Source: Flavobacteria bacterium GWA2_35_26 (GTDB lineage: Bacteria; Bacteroidota; Bacteroidia; Flavobacteriales; Flavobacteriaceae). Taken from it: 64,000 nt of DNA. A program made the translations under genes and the position numbers. Shown here in pieces: positions 46,232 through 56,592 of this stretch. Each line of letters starts with the position of its first letter. Positions within the stretch are counted from its first letter, which is position 1. The stretch is taken from NCBI GenBank assembly GCA_001800905.1, contig MGWH01000002.1, positions 186,001 to 250,000 on the forward strand. Direction: 5' to 3'. Below the pieces are notes generated by a model, which was given only the letters and a program-made list of their open reading frames with translations, was not told the origin of the DNA and ran no database searches.

Positions 46232-47437
46232 ATGCCTAAATTATCTACACGAGGAAACTCCATGCCTGAATCGCCAATTAGAAAATTGGCTCCTTTCGCT
46301 GATTTAGCAAAAGAAAAAGGTCATAAAGTGTACCATTTAAACATTGGTCAACCCGATATTAAAAGTCCTGAAATTGCCATTAATGCAATTAAAAACATAC
46401 AGCTAGACATTATAGAATATGGTCCTTCAGCAGGTTACGAAAGTTATCGAAAAAAATTAGCCCAATTCTATACGAAGCAAAACGTAAACGTAAATACCGA
46501 AGATATTTTAATCACTACCGGTGGTTCTGAAGCTTTATTATTTGCTTTAGGGAGTATTATGGACCCGGAAGACGAGTTGATTATTCCTGAACCTTTTTAT
46601 GCTAATTACAGTGCTTTTGCTGCCGAATCTGCTGCTAAAGTAGTTCCGGTTAATTCGGGTTTTGATACCGGATTTGAATTGCCTTCCATTGCTGATTTTG
46701 AAAAACTAATTACCCCAAAATCAAAAGCAATTTTGATTTGCAATCCAAACAACCCAACAGGTTATTTGTACTCTGAATCTGAAATTCTTCAATTAGGCGA
46801 ATTAGCAAAAAAATACGATTTGTTCTTAATAGCCGATGAAGTCTACCGTGAGTTTATATATGGTGACGACATTCACTATTCGGTAATGAATTTAAAAGAA
46901 GTAGAACAAAATGTCATTATGATTGATTCAGTTTCGAAACGTTACAGCATGTGTGGCGCCCGAATTGGATGTATGGTGACCAAAAATAAAGATGTAATTG
47001 CCGCAGCAATGAAGTTTGCGCAAGCACGACTTTGCCCTCCAACCATTGCACAAATTGCTTGTGAAGCTGCAATTGATACGCCTCAAAGTTATTTTGACGA
47101 GGTGATTTCAGAATACCGAGGAAGAAGAGACACTTTAATTTCAGAACTTCAAAAAATTGAAGGGGTAAAAGTAACCACCCCTAAAGCCGCATTTTATTGC
47201 ATTGCTGAATTGCCTGTTGACAATACCGACGATTTTGCTCAATGGCTTTTAGAAAGTTATGATTTGAATGGCGAAACCGTGATGGTGGCACCAGCAGGTG
47301 GATTTTACTCTACACCCGGTATGGGATTGAACCAAGTACGAATTGCTTATGTTTTGAAAAAAGAAGATTTAGTTCGCGCAGTAGCTGTTCTAAAAGCAGC
47401 GATTCCAGCATATAATGCAAGTAGAAAGACGAATTAA
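46232..47437 (+). CDS. PLP-dependent aminotransferase (aspartate aminotransferase family)
   Basis: A 401-residue class I aminotransferase. HLNIGQPDI and YGPSAGYESYRKKLA at the N-terminal side, then the PLP segment with ICNPNNPTGY, IADEVYREF, and the Schiff-base Lys in DSVSKRYSMCGARIG, are all present. The C-terminal Arg that binds the carboxylate sits in LNQVRIAYVL. The amino acid substrate is not determined: aspartate, alanine or aromatic are all possible. A TTG at 46211 would add seven residues; the ATG at 46232 gives MPKLSTRGNSMPESPIRKL. A terminator follows after 30 bases. Confidence 0.93.
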   Translation: MPKLSTRGNSMPESPIRKLAPFADLAKEKGHKVYHLNIGQPDIKSPEIAINAIKNIQLDIIEYGPSAGYESYRKKLAQFYTKQNVNVNTEDILITTGGSEALLFALGSIMDPEDELIIPEPFYANYSAFAAESAAKVVPVNSGFDTGFELPSIADFEKLITPKSKAILICNPNNPTGYLYSESEILQLGELAKKYDLFLIADEVYREFIYGDDIHYSVMNLKEVEQNVIMIDSVSKRYSMCGARIGCMVTKNKDVIAAAMKFAQARLCPPTIAQIACEAAIDTPQSYFDEVISEYRGRRDTLISELQKIEGVKVTTPKAAFYCIAELPVDNTDDFAQWLLESYDLNGETVMVAPAGGFYSTPGMGLNQVRIAYVLKKEDLVRAVAVLKAAIPAYNASRKTN

Positions 47438-47466
47438 ACAAACTAACTTCAAGTTTAAATATATAC

Positions 47467-47496
47467 TAAAGCAATACTCTAAAAGTATTGCTTTTT
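47467..47496 (+). terminator. Terminator of the aminotransferase gene
   Basis: AAAGCAATACT pairs with AGTATTGCTTT across a short loop, followed by T. Confidence 0.9.
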
Positions 47497-47603
47497 GCAT
47501 TTTATACAAACCTTGATTAAATCCAAAAAGGGCTTCCTTTTTTTGCATTTTATTAATTATCTTTACCGCTTGAATTGACATACCCATTATAACAATAGCA
47601 TAG

Positions 47604-48275
47604 ATGATCAAAAACGAAGAATTTCAAGACGAAATAGGAAACAATCATATTAGTACCAACGCGAAAAATCCGCTTAGGGATGATGCATTTGCTATTGCTG
47701 ACGAAGAAAAAATTGAACGAATTAAAAAAGATGTCGAAAATATCCTAACCACTTTGGGAATGGATTTGACCGATGACAGCTTAAAAGGTACTCCTAACCG
47801 AGTTGCTAAAATGTTTGTAAAAGAGATTTTTGGCGGATTGAATCCTGCCAGAAAACCTAAGGCATCTACCTTTGATAATAACTACAAATACGGCGAAATG
47901 CTAGTAGAAAAAAACATTACCGTGTATTCTACTTGCGAACACCATTTATTACCTATCATTGGAAGAGCACATGTGGCCTACATTTCCAATGGTACTGTGA
48001 TTGGACTTTCTAAAATGAATCGTATTGTAGAATATTATGCTAAAAGACCTCAAGTTCAAGAGCGTTTAACGATGCAAATTGTGCAAGAATTACAAATCGC
48101 TTTAGGAACTGATGATGTAGCTTGCGTGATTGATGCCAAACATTTGTGTGTGAATTCAAGAGGAATTGGTGATATTGAAAGTAGCACCGTAACTTCGGAA
48201 TTTGGAGGGAAATTTAAAGAAGCCCAAACACGAAGAGAATTTTTGGATTATATTAAATTAGAAACGAAATTCTAA
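47604..48275 (+). CDS. folE: GTP cyclohydrolase I
   Basis: A 223-residue enzyme that opens GTP to dihydroneopterin triphosphate, the first step of folate synthesis. The zinc-binding Cys-His-His set is in STCEHHLLPIIGRAHVAYI (about 110-128) and a second Cys in DAKHLCVNSRGI. RVAKMFVKEIFGGL and NRIVEYYAKRPQVQERL are typical. The homodecameric fold core is full length, with an N-terminal extension of about 30 residues. Copy B of the repeat element begins two bases after the stop. Confidence 0.97.
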   Translation: MIKNEEFQDEIGNNHISTNAKNPLRDDAFAIADEEKIERIKKDVENILTTLGMDLTDDSLKGTPNRVAKMFVKEIFGGLNPARKPKASTFDNNYKYGEMLVEKNITVYSTCEHHLLPIIGRAHVAYISNGTVIGLSKMNRIVEYYAKRPQVQERLTMQIVQELQIALGTDDVACVIDAKHLCVNSRGIGDIESSTVTSEFGGKFKEAQTRREFLDYIKLETKF

Positions 48276-48276
48276 A

Positions 48277-48360
48277 ACCCTAGCCCTGATGGAAGCGGCA
48301 TCCTTTACTGCCAGTTTTTGGCAGGAAAGATAGAGCAAACAGCAGGAATAAGCTCCTAAA
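48277..48360 (-). repeat. Structured intergenic repeat element, copy B
   Basis: In reverse orientation it matches copy A (38901-39018). Its core is CTTTACTGCCA (48303-48313) paired with TGGCAGGAAAG (48319-48329), one mismatch, different from the core of copy A but in the same place. It fills nearly the whole folE-cysS gap. Confidence 0.75.
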
Positions 48361-48370
48361 ATAAAGAACA

Positions 48371-49849
48371 ATGCCATTATATAAAAGTCAACAACTAAAA
48401 ATATACAATTCTCTTTCGGGAGAAAAAGAAGTCTTTGCACCTATTCATGAAGGGAATGTTGGGATGTATGTTTGCGGACCAACGGTATATAGCAATGTGC
48501 ATTTAGGGAACTTGAGAACCTTTATGTCATTTGATGTGATTTTTAGGTATTTCCAACATTTGAATTACAAAGTGCGCTATGTACGTAATATTACCGATGT
48601 AGGACATATTGTAGACGATGTGGATGAAGGCGAAGATAAAATTGCCAAAAAAGCACGTTTGGAACAACTCGAACCGATGGAAGTAGTACAACGCTACACG
48701 GTCGATTTCCATGAAATCTTGGGAGCATTTAATTTTTTGCCTCCAAGTATTGAACCCACAGCTACGGGACATATTATTGAACAAATTGAAATCATCAAGA
48801 AAATAATTGAAACCGGAATTGGATACGAAGCCAATGGATCGGTGTATTTTGATGTAGTAAAATTTAACGAAACGAATCATTACGGGCGTTTGAGCGGCAG
48901 AAATATTGAAGATATGCTTGCCAATACTCGTGATTTAGACGGTCAATCTGATAAAAGAAATCCGCAAGATTTTGCTTTGTGGAAAAAAGCCGAACCGCAA
49001 CACATTATGCGTTGGCCTTCGCCTTGGAGCGATGGTTTTCCAGGTTGGCATTTAGAATGTACTGCAATGAGCACCAAATATTTAGGCAATCATTTTGATA
49101 TTCACGGGGGCGGAATGGATTTGAAATTCCCGCATCACGAATGTGAGATTGCACAAAACGAGGCTTGTACAGGACAAACTCCTGTTAATTATTGGCTTCA
49201 TGCGAATATGTTAACACTGAATGGCAAAAAAATGGCAAAATCGACTGGTAATAATATTTTGCCTAGAGAGATTTTGACTGGCGAAAATACTATTTTAAGT
49301 AAAGCGTTTTCCGCTTCGGTAACTCGTTTCTTTATGTTGCAAGCACACTATAGAAGTATCTTGGATTTTTCAGATGATGCTATTGTGGCTGCCGAAAAAG
49401 GGTACAAACGTTTGATGGAAGCGATGAGTAGTTTGGAATCAATTTCAGCTGCTGCTCAAAGTACGTTGAACATTGCTGAATGGAAACAACTGTGCTATGA
49501 CGCCATGAACGATGATTTCAATACACCAATTTTAATTGCGCAATTGTTTGAAGGTGTTCGCTTTGTGAATGTGCTAAAAGAGGGTAAAGAAACCTTAACT
49601 GCCGAAGATGCAAAAATATTTACCAATGCAATGAATGCGTTTGTATTTGACGTTTTAGGTTTGGAAGATGAAAAAGCAAGCGACGGAAACAATGATAAAT
49701 TAGAAGGTACTGTGAACTTACTTATCGCAATGCGCAAACAAGCTAGAGAGGATAAAAACTTTGCTTTGTCTGATCAAATTAGAGATCAATTATTGGATTT
49801 AGGTATTCAATTGAAAGACGGCAAAGAAGGAACGACCTTCAGTTTGTAA
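48371..49849 (+). CDS. cysS: Cysteine--tRNA ligase
   Basis: A 492-residue class I synthetase. The HIGH motif is HLGN in [17 protein letters not shown] and the KMSKS motif is KMAKS in [12 protein letters not shown]. The zinc ligands are the Cys of MYVCGPTV, the Cys in WHLECTAMS, and His-Glu in FPHHECEI. The anticodon-binding helical bundle and C-terminal domain are complete. It starts ten bases after repeat copy B; its promoter may lie in that element. The next gene, yidD, follows after 40 bases. Confidence 0.98.
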   Translation: MPLYKSQQLKIYNSLSGEKEVFAPIHEGNVGMYVCGPTVYSNVHLGNLRTFMSFDVIFRYFQHLNYKVRYVRNITDVGHIVDDVDEGEDKIAKKARLEQLEPMEVVQRYTVDFHEILGAFNFLPPSIEPTATGHIIEQIEIIKKIIETGIGYEANGSVYFDVVKFNETNHYGRLSGRNIEDMLANTRDLDGQSDKRNPQDFALWKKAEPQHIMRWPSPWSDGFPGWHLECTAMSTKYLGNHFDIHGGGMDLKFPHHECEIAQNEACTGQTPVNYWLHANMLTLNGKKMAKSTGNNILPREILTGENTILSKAFSASVTRFFMLQAHYRSILDFSDDAIVAAEKGYKRLMEAMSSLESISAAAQSTLNIAEWKQLCYDAMNDDFNTPILIAQLFEGVRFVNVLKEGKETLTAEDAKIFTNAMNAFVFDVLGLEDEKASDGNNDKLEGTVNLLIAMRKQAREDKNFALSDQIRDQLLDLGIQLKDGKEGTTFSL

Positions 49850-49889
49850 TAGAATTGTACGAATTGCGACTCATCCAAAAAATACAACT

Positions 49890-50132
49890 ATGGTATCTAA
49901 GATTCTCATTTTTCCTTTTTTGATGTTGGTTCGCTTTTACCAAGTAGCTGTATCTCCATTTACTCCTGCCGCATGTCGTTTTGAACCTACCTGTAGTTCC
50001 TACATGCTCGAAGCATTGAAAACACACGGCTTGGTTTACGGCTTATTTTTAGGAACAAAACGGATTTTAAGTTGCCATCCTTGGGGAAGAAGTGGCTATG
50101 ATCCGGTTCCTCCCAAAAAATGCCAACACTAA
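49890..50132 (+). CDS. yidD: Membrane protein insertion efficiency factor YidD
   Basis: An 80-residue protein, the usual size. After a short amphipathic hydrophobic N-terminus ([20 protein letters not shown]) come the conserved cysteines in [17 protein letters not shown] and [14 protein letters not shown]. It lies at the inner side of the membrane and helps YidC-dependent insertion. In many bacteria the gene sits in the rnpA-yidD-yidC cluster; here it lies between cysS and lgt and away from yidC at 15.0-16.9 kb. The gap to lgt is 48 bases. Confidence 0.95.
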   Translation: MVSKILIFPFLMLVRFYQVAVSPFTPAACRFEPTCSSYMLEALKTHGLVYGLFLGTKRILSCHPWGRSGYDPVPPKKCQH

Positions 50133-50180
50133 CTATAAATTCAATTAAAACTTTATTTTTACACTTAATAAACAAACAAA

Positions 50181-51104
50181 ATGACACCAACTTTATCTAT
50201 CGTTTGGAATCCTTCAGAAGGAATTGATTTAGGTTTTTTCATGATTCGCTATTATAGTTTAATGTTTGTAATTGCCTTTGGATTGGGTTGGTACATCATG
50301 AAACATATTTTCGTTCGCGAAGGCGAAACAATTGAGAAACTAGATTCGTTGTTTATTTGGATGGTGGTGGCCACTTTGGCTGGAGCTCGATTGGGACATG
50401 TTTTCTTTTACGATTGGGAGTATTTTAGAAACAATCTATTGGAAATCTTTTTGCCAGTTCGATTTGAACCAAGCTTCCATTTCACTGGATTTACAGGTTT
50501 AGCAAGTCATGGTGCTACAATTTCAATCATAGTAGCGATGTATTTTTACAGTAAAAATATTTTGCATAAACCGCAGTTATGGATTTTAGATCGTATCGTA
50601 ATTCCTTCGGCTAGTGGTGCAATATTTGTTCGAATTGGTAACTTTTTCAATTCGGAGATAATAGGAAAGGAAACTACTTCTACTTTTGGTATTCAATTTA
50701 TTAGAGATTATTTTAGTCCAAGAGATGCAGTTAATGCTACTCAAATTGCTGATCCAAAAGAAGCCTATGCCGCGATTGCAACCGACCCAAAATTTACGAA
50801 CCTTTTAGAACAAGTTCCTGCTAAACATCCGACACAATTGTACGAAGCTTTCTGTTATGTATTTGTGTTCGCTATTTTATTTTTCTTGTATTGGAAAACC
50901 GAAGCGCGTAAGAAATCAGGTTACCTATTCGGATTGTTCTTAATATTATTATTCTCTGTTCGAATTGTGGTAGAATCAGTAAAAGAAAGCCAAGGCGGAT
51001 TTGAGAGTGCTTTAGGATTATTATCTACTGGACAATGGTTGAGTATTCCATTTATTGTGACCGGTCTTTATTTCGTTTACACAGCAAAACAGATCAAAGA
51101 ATAA
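50181..51104 (+). CDS. lgt: Prolipoprotein diacylglyceryl transferase
   Basis: A 307-residue inner-membrane enzyme that transfers diacylglycerol from phosphatidylglycerol to the lipobox Cys, the first step of lipoprotein maturation. Seven membrane segments are visible. The signature includes ARLGHVFFYDWEYF, GLASHGATISI, the arginine-rich segment FVRIGNFFNSEIIG and HPTQLYEAF. A ~45-residue insertion around DYFSPRDAVNATQIADP is usual for Bacteroidetes Lgt. It would lipidate GldI and the other lipoproteins in this window. Terminator at 51126. Confidence 0.97.
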   Translation: MTPTLSIVWNPSEGIDLGFFMIRYYSLMFVIAFGLGWYIMKHIFVREGETIEKLDSLFIWMVVATLAGARLGHVFFYDWEYFRNNLLEIFLPVRFEPSFHFTGFTGLASHGATISIIVAMYFYSKNILHKPQLWILDRIVIPSASGAIFVRIGNFFNSEIIGKETTSTFGIQFIRDYFSPRDAVNATQIADPKEAYAAIATDPKFTNLLEQVPAKHPTQLYEAFCYVFVFAILFFLYWKTEARKKSGYLFGLFLILLFSVRIVVESVKESQGGFESALGLLSTGQWLSIPFIVTGLYFVYTAKQIKE

Positions 51105-51125
51105 TTTCAATAAATTTTTACCTAT

Positions 51126-51162
51126 AAAAAAAGGCTGCCCAATAACTGGACAGCCTTTTTTT
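51126..51162. terminator. Bidirectional terminator
   Basis: AAAAAAAGGCTG pairs with CAGCCTTTTTTT around a 13-base loop, between lgt and the peptidase gene. Confidence 0.92.
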
Positions 51163-51177
51163 ATTATTGAATCATAA

Positions 51178-53286
51178 TTATTTGATTGGTAACGATTGAA
51201 CACCCATGTTATATAAAGCGAAGGCTTGCAAGTCAGCTGCTTCTTCAATGGTTTTTGAAACGGGTTTCCCTGCACCATGACCAGCATTCGTTTCAATACG
51301 AATTAAAACAGGATTAGATCCGGCTTGTTTGGCTTGCAACTCAGCTGCAAACTTAAAACTATGCGCTGGCACAACCCTATCGTCATGATCTCCGGTAGTT
51401 ACTAATGTAGCTGGGTATTTCATCCCTGCTTTAACATTATGCACTGGAGAATAGGCTTTAATATAATCGAACATCGCTTTAGAATCTTCGGTCGTACCAT
51501 AATCGTAAGCCCAACCTGCACCCGCAGTAAAGGTATGGTAACGCAACATATCCATAACACCCACAGCAGGCAACGCTACTTTCATTAAATCTGGTCGTTG
51601 GTTCATTGTTGCTCCAACCAATAAACCGCCATTAGAACCTCCTTTAATAGCCAAGAAATCAGATGAAGTATATTTTTGTGCGATTAAGTATTCAGCTGCG
51701 GCAATAAAATCATCAAAAACATTTTGTTTTTGCATTTTGGTACCCGCATCATGCCATTTTTTTCCGTACTCACCACCACCTCTTAGATTGGCAACAGCAT
51801 AGATTCCGCCCATTTCTAACCAAACCGCATTGGCAATACTGAAGGAAGGTGTTAGGCTAACATTGAATCCGCCATAGCCATATAAAATAGTTGGATTTTT
51901 TCCATTTAAAGGAGTACCTTTTTTATAGGTAATAATCATTGGCACCTTGGTCCCATCTTTAGAAGTATAAAAGGCTTGTTTAGAAATATAATTAGCACTT
52001 ACAAAATCCACTTTGGGTTGCACATAAATTGAAAATGTACCATCTGCAGGAGAAAATTGATAAGTCGTGCTTGGTGTTACATAATTGGTAAATGAAAAAT
52101 ACACTATTTTGTCTTCATTTTTTCCACCAAAACCTGAAGCAGTACCCAAGCCCGGCAATTCAATTTCGCGTACTAATTGACCATTGTAATCAAACTGTTT
52201 TACTAATGAAACGGCATCTTTCATATAATTGGCAAAAATAAATCCTGCACCAGTTGAAGGTGACAATACCTGATCTGTTTCGGCGATGCAGTCTTTCCAA
52301 TTTTCAGCAGTTGGATTCGACACATCAACAGTAACTATTCGCTTATTTGGAGCTTTATAATTCGTCACAATAAACAACTTGGAACCTTGGTTGTCCAATA
52401 CATCCACATCGTACTCAAAACCAGCATGAATTAGTTGGATTGGAGCATTGGGTTTGGTTAAGTCTTGGAAATACAATTCATTTCCTGAAGTTGAATTCGC
52501 TGCGAAAATAAACAAATAATGATTATCATCCGAAACACTTCCTCCTACGTAACGTCGTTTTTCTTTATCACCAAAAACCAATGTATCTTCCGATTGATTG
52601 GTACCCAATTTATGAAAATACAATTTGTGCTGGTCAGTCTTTGCCGATAATTCACTTCCTTTTGGTTTGTCATAACTAGAATAATAAACGCCTTCATTGG
52701 CTTTCCAGGACAAACCACTGAACTTCACATCGATCAATTTATCGCCAATACTTTGCTTAGTTTCGGCATTGATGAAAATAACTTTTCTCCAATCGCTTCC
52801 CGCTTCGGAAATAGAATACGCACACAAAGACCCATCTTTAGAAAAACTAACTGCATCTAAAGAAGTCGTGGCGTCTTTTGAAAAGGTATTGGGATCCAAA
52901 AACAACTCTTCTTTTCCAGCAGCATCTTTTCGATATAAAACCGATTGATTTTGCAATCCATTATTTTTATAGTAATAGGTATATTTTCCTTCTTTGAATG
53001 GGGCAGATACTTTCTCGTAATTCCATAATTTTTCCATGCGCTCTTTGATCGTATTTCGAAATGGAATGGCAGACAAATAACCAAATGTTAGTTGGTTTTG
53101 AGCTTTTACCCAATCAGCTGTTTCAGTTGACCTATCATCTTCTAACCATCGGTAAGGATCTGAAATTTTAGTTTCAAAATAGGAATCAACTTTATCTGTT
53201 TTCTTAGTTTGCGGGTATTTAATCTGAGCGTGACTCACGGATACAATTGTGGAAGATACCAACATAGATAGGATTACTTTTTTCAT
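51178..53286 (-). CDS. Prolyl oligopeptidase-family serine peptidase, exported
   Basis: A 702-residue S9A peptidase with a signal peptide ([20 protein letters not shown]) at the ATG at 53286; a longer start at 53319 would bury it. A beta-propeller (about 85-420) precedes the alpha/beta hydrolase domain. The catalytic Ser is in [13 protein letters not shown], Asp in [13 protein letters not shown], and His in NAGHGAGKP. It should cut peptides after proline in the periplasm, as expected for peptide nutrition in this phylum. A terminator lies downstream at 51126 and the secDF terminator upstream. Confidence 0.94.
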   Translation of the reverse strand: MKKVILSMLVSSTIVSVSHAQIKYPQTKKTDKVDSYFETKISDPYRWLEDDRSTETADWVKAQNQLTFGYLSAIPFRNTIKERMEKLWNYEKVSAPFKEGKYTYYYKNNGLQNQSVLYRKDAAGKEELFLDPNTFSKDATTSLDAVSFSKDGSLCAYSISEAGSDWRKVIFINAETKQSIGDKLIDVKFSGLSWKANEGVYYSSYDKPKGSELSAKTDQHKLYFHKLGTNQSEDTLVFGDKEKRRYVGGSVSDDNHYLFIFAANSTSGNELYFQDLTKPNAPIQLIHAGFEYDVDVLDNQGSKLFIVTNYKAPNKRIVTVDVSNPTAENWKDCIAETDQVLSPSTGAGFIFANYMKDAVSLVKQFDYNGQLVREIELPGLGTASGFGGKNEDKIVYFSFTNYVTPSTTYQFSPADGTFSIYVQPKVDFVSANYISKQAFYTSKDGTKVPMIITYKKGTPLNGKNPTILYGYGGFNVSLTPSFSIANAVWLEMGGIYAVANLRGGGEYGKKWHDAGTKMQKQNVFDDFIAAAEYLIAQKYTSSDFLAIKGGSNGGLLVGATMNQRPDLMKVALPAVGVMDMLRYHTFTAGAGWAYDYGTTEDSKAMFDYIKAYSPVHNVKAGMKYPATLVTTGDHDDRVVPAHSFKFAAELQAKQAGSNPVLIRIETNAGHGAGKPVSKTIEEAADLQAFALYNMGVQSLPIK

Positions 53287-53344
53287 TGTTTTAGAATTAT
53301 TTTTATCAAAAATAAACAATTTAAGTAATCAAACACATCGAATA

Positions 53345-53378
53345 AAAAAAGGATTCAACTTTCGCTGAATCCTTTTAA
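53345..53378 (-). terminator. Terminator of secDF
   Basis: On the minus strand AAAAGGATTCA pairs with TGAATCCTTTT, nine-base loop, followed by T, 20 bases after the secDF stop. Confidence 0.88.
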
Positions 53379-53397
53379 AAATATAGTCTTGTGAAAA

Positions 53398-56370
53398 TTA
53401 AGCCTCTTTGTGCTCTTTTTCAATTTGATTTTTATCTGATCTTGAGATTGTATCTACCAATACTGGAGTTGCAATAAACAATGATGAATACGTACCAACA
53501 ACGATACCTACTAACATTGCAAAGATAAATCCTCTAATTGATTCACCACCGAAAATAAACATCGTTAACAATACTAAGATCATCATCAAAGACGTATTCA
53601 ATGTTCTAGACAATGTTGTATTAATAGATGCATTTACAATTTCTTCAAAAGTACCTTTACGTTTACCCATTATGAACTCTCTAATTCTATCAAATACAAT
53701 TACTGTATCGTTCATTGAGTATCCAATAACCGTTAAGATTGCTGCAATAAAGTGTTGGTCCATTTCCATGTGGAAAGGCATGAATTTATAACATAATGAA
53801 TAAATTCCTAAGACAAAAATCACGTCATGCGCTACTGCTGCAATCGCTCCTAATGAATACTGCCATTTACGGAAAGAGATCATTAAGTATAAGAAGATTA
53901 CTGCCATAGCACCTAAAACAGCCCAGTATGAGTTAGTTTTAATATCTTCAGAGATAGAGGCACCTACTTTAGACGCTTGTAAAACTCCTACTTTTTTACC
54001 ATCATACGAATTGATGAATTGATCGTAAGTTGTAGCTGAATAATATTTTTTTAATGCGTTAAATAATTTCTCGTTAACTTCTTTATCAATATCAAGACCT
54101 TCTTCGGTAATTTTATACTTAGTAGTAATTTTCAATTGATTGTCAGAACCAAATACTTTTGCTTCAACTGGAGTACCAAACTCTTTAGACAATTCTTCTG
54201 AAACTACAGAAGCATCAATTACTTTTTCAAATTTCACTTGAAAAGTTCTACCCCCAACAAAATCTACACCTTGGTCTAATCCATTTACAAAGAAGATAGA
54301 AACCAAACTTACCACTACAACTATTGAAGAGAAAATGTAAGTAATTGTTTTAATCTTGATAAAATCAAAATGAAAATTGGTAAACCAATTTTTAGTAATA
54401 GAAGTTGAGAACGTTAAATTACTATTGTTAGCAATATCTCTATCGATAAATATTCTTGCAATAAAAATCGATGTAAACAATGAAGTTACGATACCAATTA
54501 ATAAAGTTAAAGCAAAACCTTTAATCAATCCAGTTCCAAAAGTAAACAAGATCGCTCCTGTTAAAATATGCGTAACGTTAGCATCGATAATAGAACGCAT
54601 CGCACCTTTCCATCCGTAAGAAGCGATTACGGTATCTGATAATGGTTTACCTTCACGTAATTCTTCTTTTGCTCTTTCATAGATAATGATGTTCGCATCT
54701 ACTGCAGTACCTAATGTTAATACGATACCGGCAATACCTGGCAATGTCAATACAAAACCAAAACTTGCCATAATTCCGAATAAGAACAATAAGTTCAATA
54801 ATAAGGCTAGGTTAGCATACCAACCCGCTTTACCATAATAGAATACCATCCATAAACAAACTAACAAGAATCCTACAACAGATGAAATCGTACCAGCATC
54901 AATTGCGGCTTGACCTAAAGACGGTCCAACTACTTCTGATTGAATAATATCGGCTGAAGCTGGTAATTTACCTGCTTTTAATACGTTTGCTAAATCTTTA
55001 GTTTCAGTCACATCAAAGTCACCAGAGATCTCTGATCTACCTCCAGCAATTGGTCCGCTAGAAACTCCTGGAGCAGAATACACTACATTATCCAAAACAA
55101 TAGCGATATTGCTTTTTTGAGTATAAGCTTTACCTGTTAATTCTTCCCAAGCTTTAGCACCTTTACCATTCATTTGCATAGAAACGGCTGGTTTTCCTAA
55201 TTGATCAAATGTATCACTTGCATCAGTTACAACACCACCACTCATCGCAGCTACATTGTCTCTGTTACCTTTTAAAGCATACAATTCAACTGCATCAATT
55301 TCTTTTGATTTTGCGTCTTTGATTTTAGTTGGTTTACCCCAAACAAATTTTGCATAACGCTGATCTCCTGGTAATAAAACACGAATATCAGCTCTTCTCA
55401 AATACTCACCTACAACAGCAGTATCTTTAGGAGCAAACAAACCTAGAACTGGTCCACCACCTTGAGCAATAATTTTGTCCAATAATGGGTTATTGCCTTT
55501 TTTAGCAGCTGCAGTATCTTTAGTATCAGCTAATAAAGCACTTATAGAATCCTTAACTACTTTTTTAGGTGCTACAGTTTTGATTTCTGTTTTCTTTAAT
55601 GACTCATTGGCAGCCATTAAGAAATTACCAATTTCTTCAATTTTATAAGTTTCCCAAAACTCTAACTGAGCGGTACTTTGTAATAATTTTTTAATTCTAT
55701 CAACATCTTTAGCACCTGGAAGTTCTACCAGAATTCGTCCTGATTCTCCTAATTTTTGAATATTAGGTTGTGTTACACCAAATTTATCAATACGTTTTCT
55801 TAATACACCAAAAGCACTTTCAACTGACTCATTTACTTTTCTTTTGATGACTTTTTGAACTTGCGCATCTGTCATTTGAAAATCTACACCACCTTCACCT
55901 TGTAAACTTCTGTTGGCAAAAATATCAGGCGAAGCTAATTTTACAGTTCCTTTAGAATTTGCCTCAAAAGCCTCAAAGAAAGCATCAATATAGGTTTGAT
56001 TCCCTTTCTGATTGGCAGTAGCATCAGCTAACGATTTATTAAAAACTGGGTTTTTAGAGTTATTAGATAATCCTTTCAAGATATCTTTTACAGAAACTTG
56101 AAGAATTACGTTGATTCCTCCTTCTAAGTCAAGACCCTTATTGATTTGTTTGTCTTTTACTTCGTTGAAAGTAAAATCAGAAAAACCAAGGTTAAAGACT
56201 TTCTCTTTACCAATAGAATCTAAATATTTTAATTCTTTTTCAGGATTTCCTCCTGCAAAAGCTTTAGCATCACTTGCTACTTTATTAGCTACGAAAGTGA
56301 AAGAAAGTTGGTAAATACTTACCAATGCAAATAGAATTGCGAAAAATTTAATGAGGCCTTTATTCTGCAT
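53398..56370 (-). CDS. secDF: Protein translocase subunit SecDF (fused)
   Basis: A 990-residue fusion of SecD and SecF, which use the proton gradient to pull exported proteins through Sec. The SecD half begins with a membrane segment and has LDLEGGINVILQVSV, a large P1 periplasmic head, and the six-helix RND-like bundle with GTAVDANIIIYERAKEELR and IGIVTSLFTS. The SecF half starts near residue 680 with a membrane segment and GVDFVGGRTFQVKF, and ends in a second bundle with NDTVIVFDRIREF. Conserved Asp and Arg residues for proton transfer are in place. The fused form is usual in Bacteroidetes. The leader of about 120 bases contains a hairpin. Confidence 0.97.
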   Translation of the reverse strand: MQNKGLIKFFAILFALVSIYQLSFTFVANKVASDAKAFAGGNPEKELKYLDSIGKEKVFNLGFSDFTFNEVKDKQINKGLDLEGGINVILQVSVKDILKGLSNNSKNPVFNKSLADATANQKGNQTYIDAFFEAFEANSKGTVKLASPDIFANRSLQGEGGVDFQMTDAQVQKVIKRKVNESVESAFGVLRKRIDKFGVTQPNIQKLGESGRILVELPGAKDVDRIKKLLQSTAQLEFWETYKIEEIGNFLMAANESLKKTEIKTVAPKKVVKDSISALLADTKDTAAAKKGNNPLLDKIIAQGGGPVLGLFAPKDTAVVGEYLRRADIRVLLPGDQRYAKFVWGKPTKIKDAKSKEIDAVELYALKGNRDNVAAMSGGVVTDASDTFDQLGKPAVSMQMNGKGAKAWEELTGKAYTQKSNIAIVLDNVVYSAPGVSSGPIAGGRSEISGDFDVTETKDLANVLKAGKLPASADIIQSEVVGPSLGQAAIDAGTISSVVGFLLVCLWMVFYYGKAGWYANLALLLNLLFLFGIMASFGFVLTLPGIAGIVLTLGTAVDANIIIYERAKEELREGKPLSDTVIASYGWKGAMRSIIDANVTHILTGAILFTFGTGLIKGFALTLLIGIVTSLFTSIFIARIFIDRDIANNSNLTFSTSITKNWFTNFHFDFIKIKTITYIFSSIVVVVSLVSIFFVNGLDQGVDFVGGRTFQVKFEKVIDASVVSEELSKEFGTPVEAKVFGSDNQLKITTKYKITEEGLDIDKEVNEKLFNALKKYYSATTYDQFINSYDGKKVGVLQASKVGASISEDIKTNSYWAVLGAMAVIFLYLMISFRKWQYSLGAIAAVAHDVIFVLGIYSLCYKFMPFHMEMDQHFIAAILTVIGYSMNDTVIVFDRIREFIMGKRKGTFEEIVNASINTTLSRTLNTSLMMILVLLTMFIFGGESIRGFIFAMLVGIVVGTYSSLFIATPVLVDTISRSDKNQIEKEHKEA

Positions 56371-56415
56371 TATTACTAAAAATTAATTAATCTTATATTT
56401 TAATTGTACTTAAAC

Positions 56416-56430
56416 CGCTGTAATACAGCG
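56416..56430. other. Perfect inverted repeat in the secDF leader
   Basis: CGCTGTA, A, TACAGCG, a 15-base palindrome with one central base. It falls between the secDF promoter (56494) and start codon (56370) and would form a 7-pair stem or bind a dimeric regulator. Confidence 0.6.
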
Positions 56431-56493
56431 ATTAAAATCACCAATCAAGACTAAAAGAGACTTGAAAAGCGATCCTTCATTTTTTAAACCGAG

Positions 56494-56525
56494 CAAATAT
56501 ATAATTTAAGGTTAAGATTAACCAA
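56494..56525 (-). promoter_or_regulatory. Promoter of secDF
   Basis: On the minus strand TTG (56525-56523), 21 bases, then TATATTTG (56501-56494). A good consensus match; the leader would be about 120 bases. Confidence 0.65.
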
Positions 56526-56545
56526 TTTATTTGTCAATTAATATC

Positions 56546-56576
56546 AAAAAAAAGACTGCAAAAAAGCAGTCTTTTC
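56546..56576 (-). terminator. Terminator of mdh
   Basis: On the minus strand AAAAGACTGC, six-base T loop, GCAGTCTTTT and further T, 17 bases after the mdh stop. Confidence 0.9.
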
Positions 56577-56592
56577 AATTTATATTTAAAAA

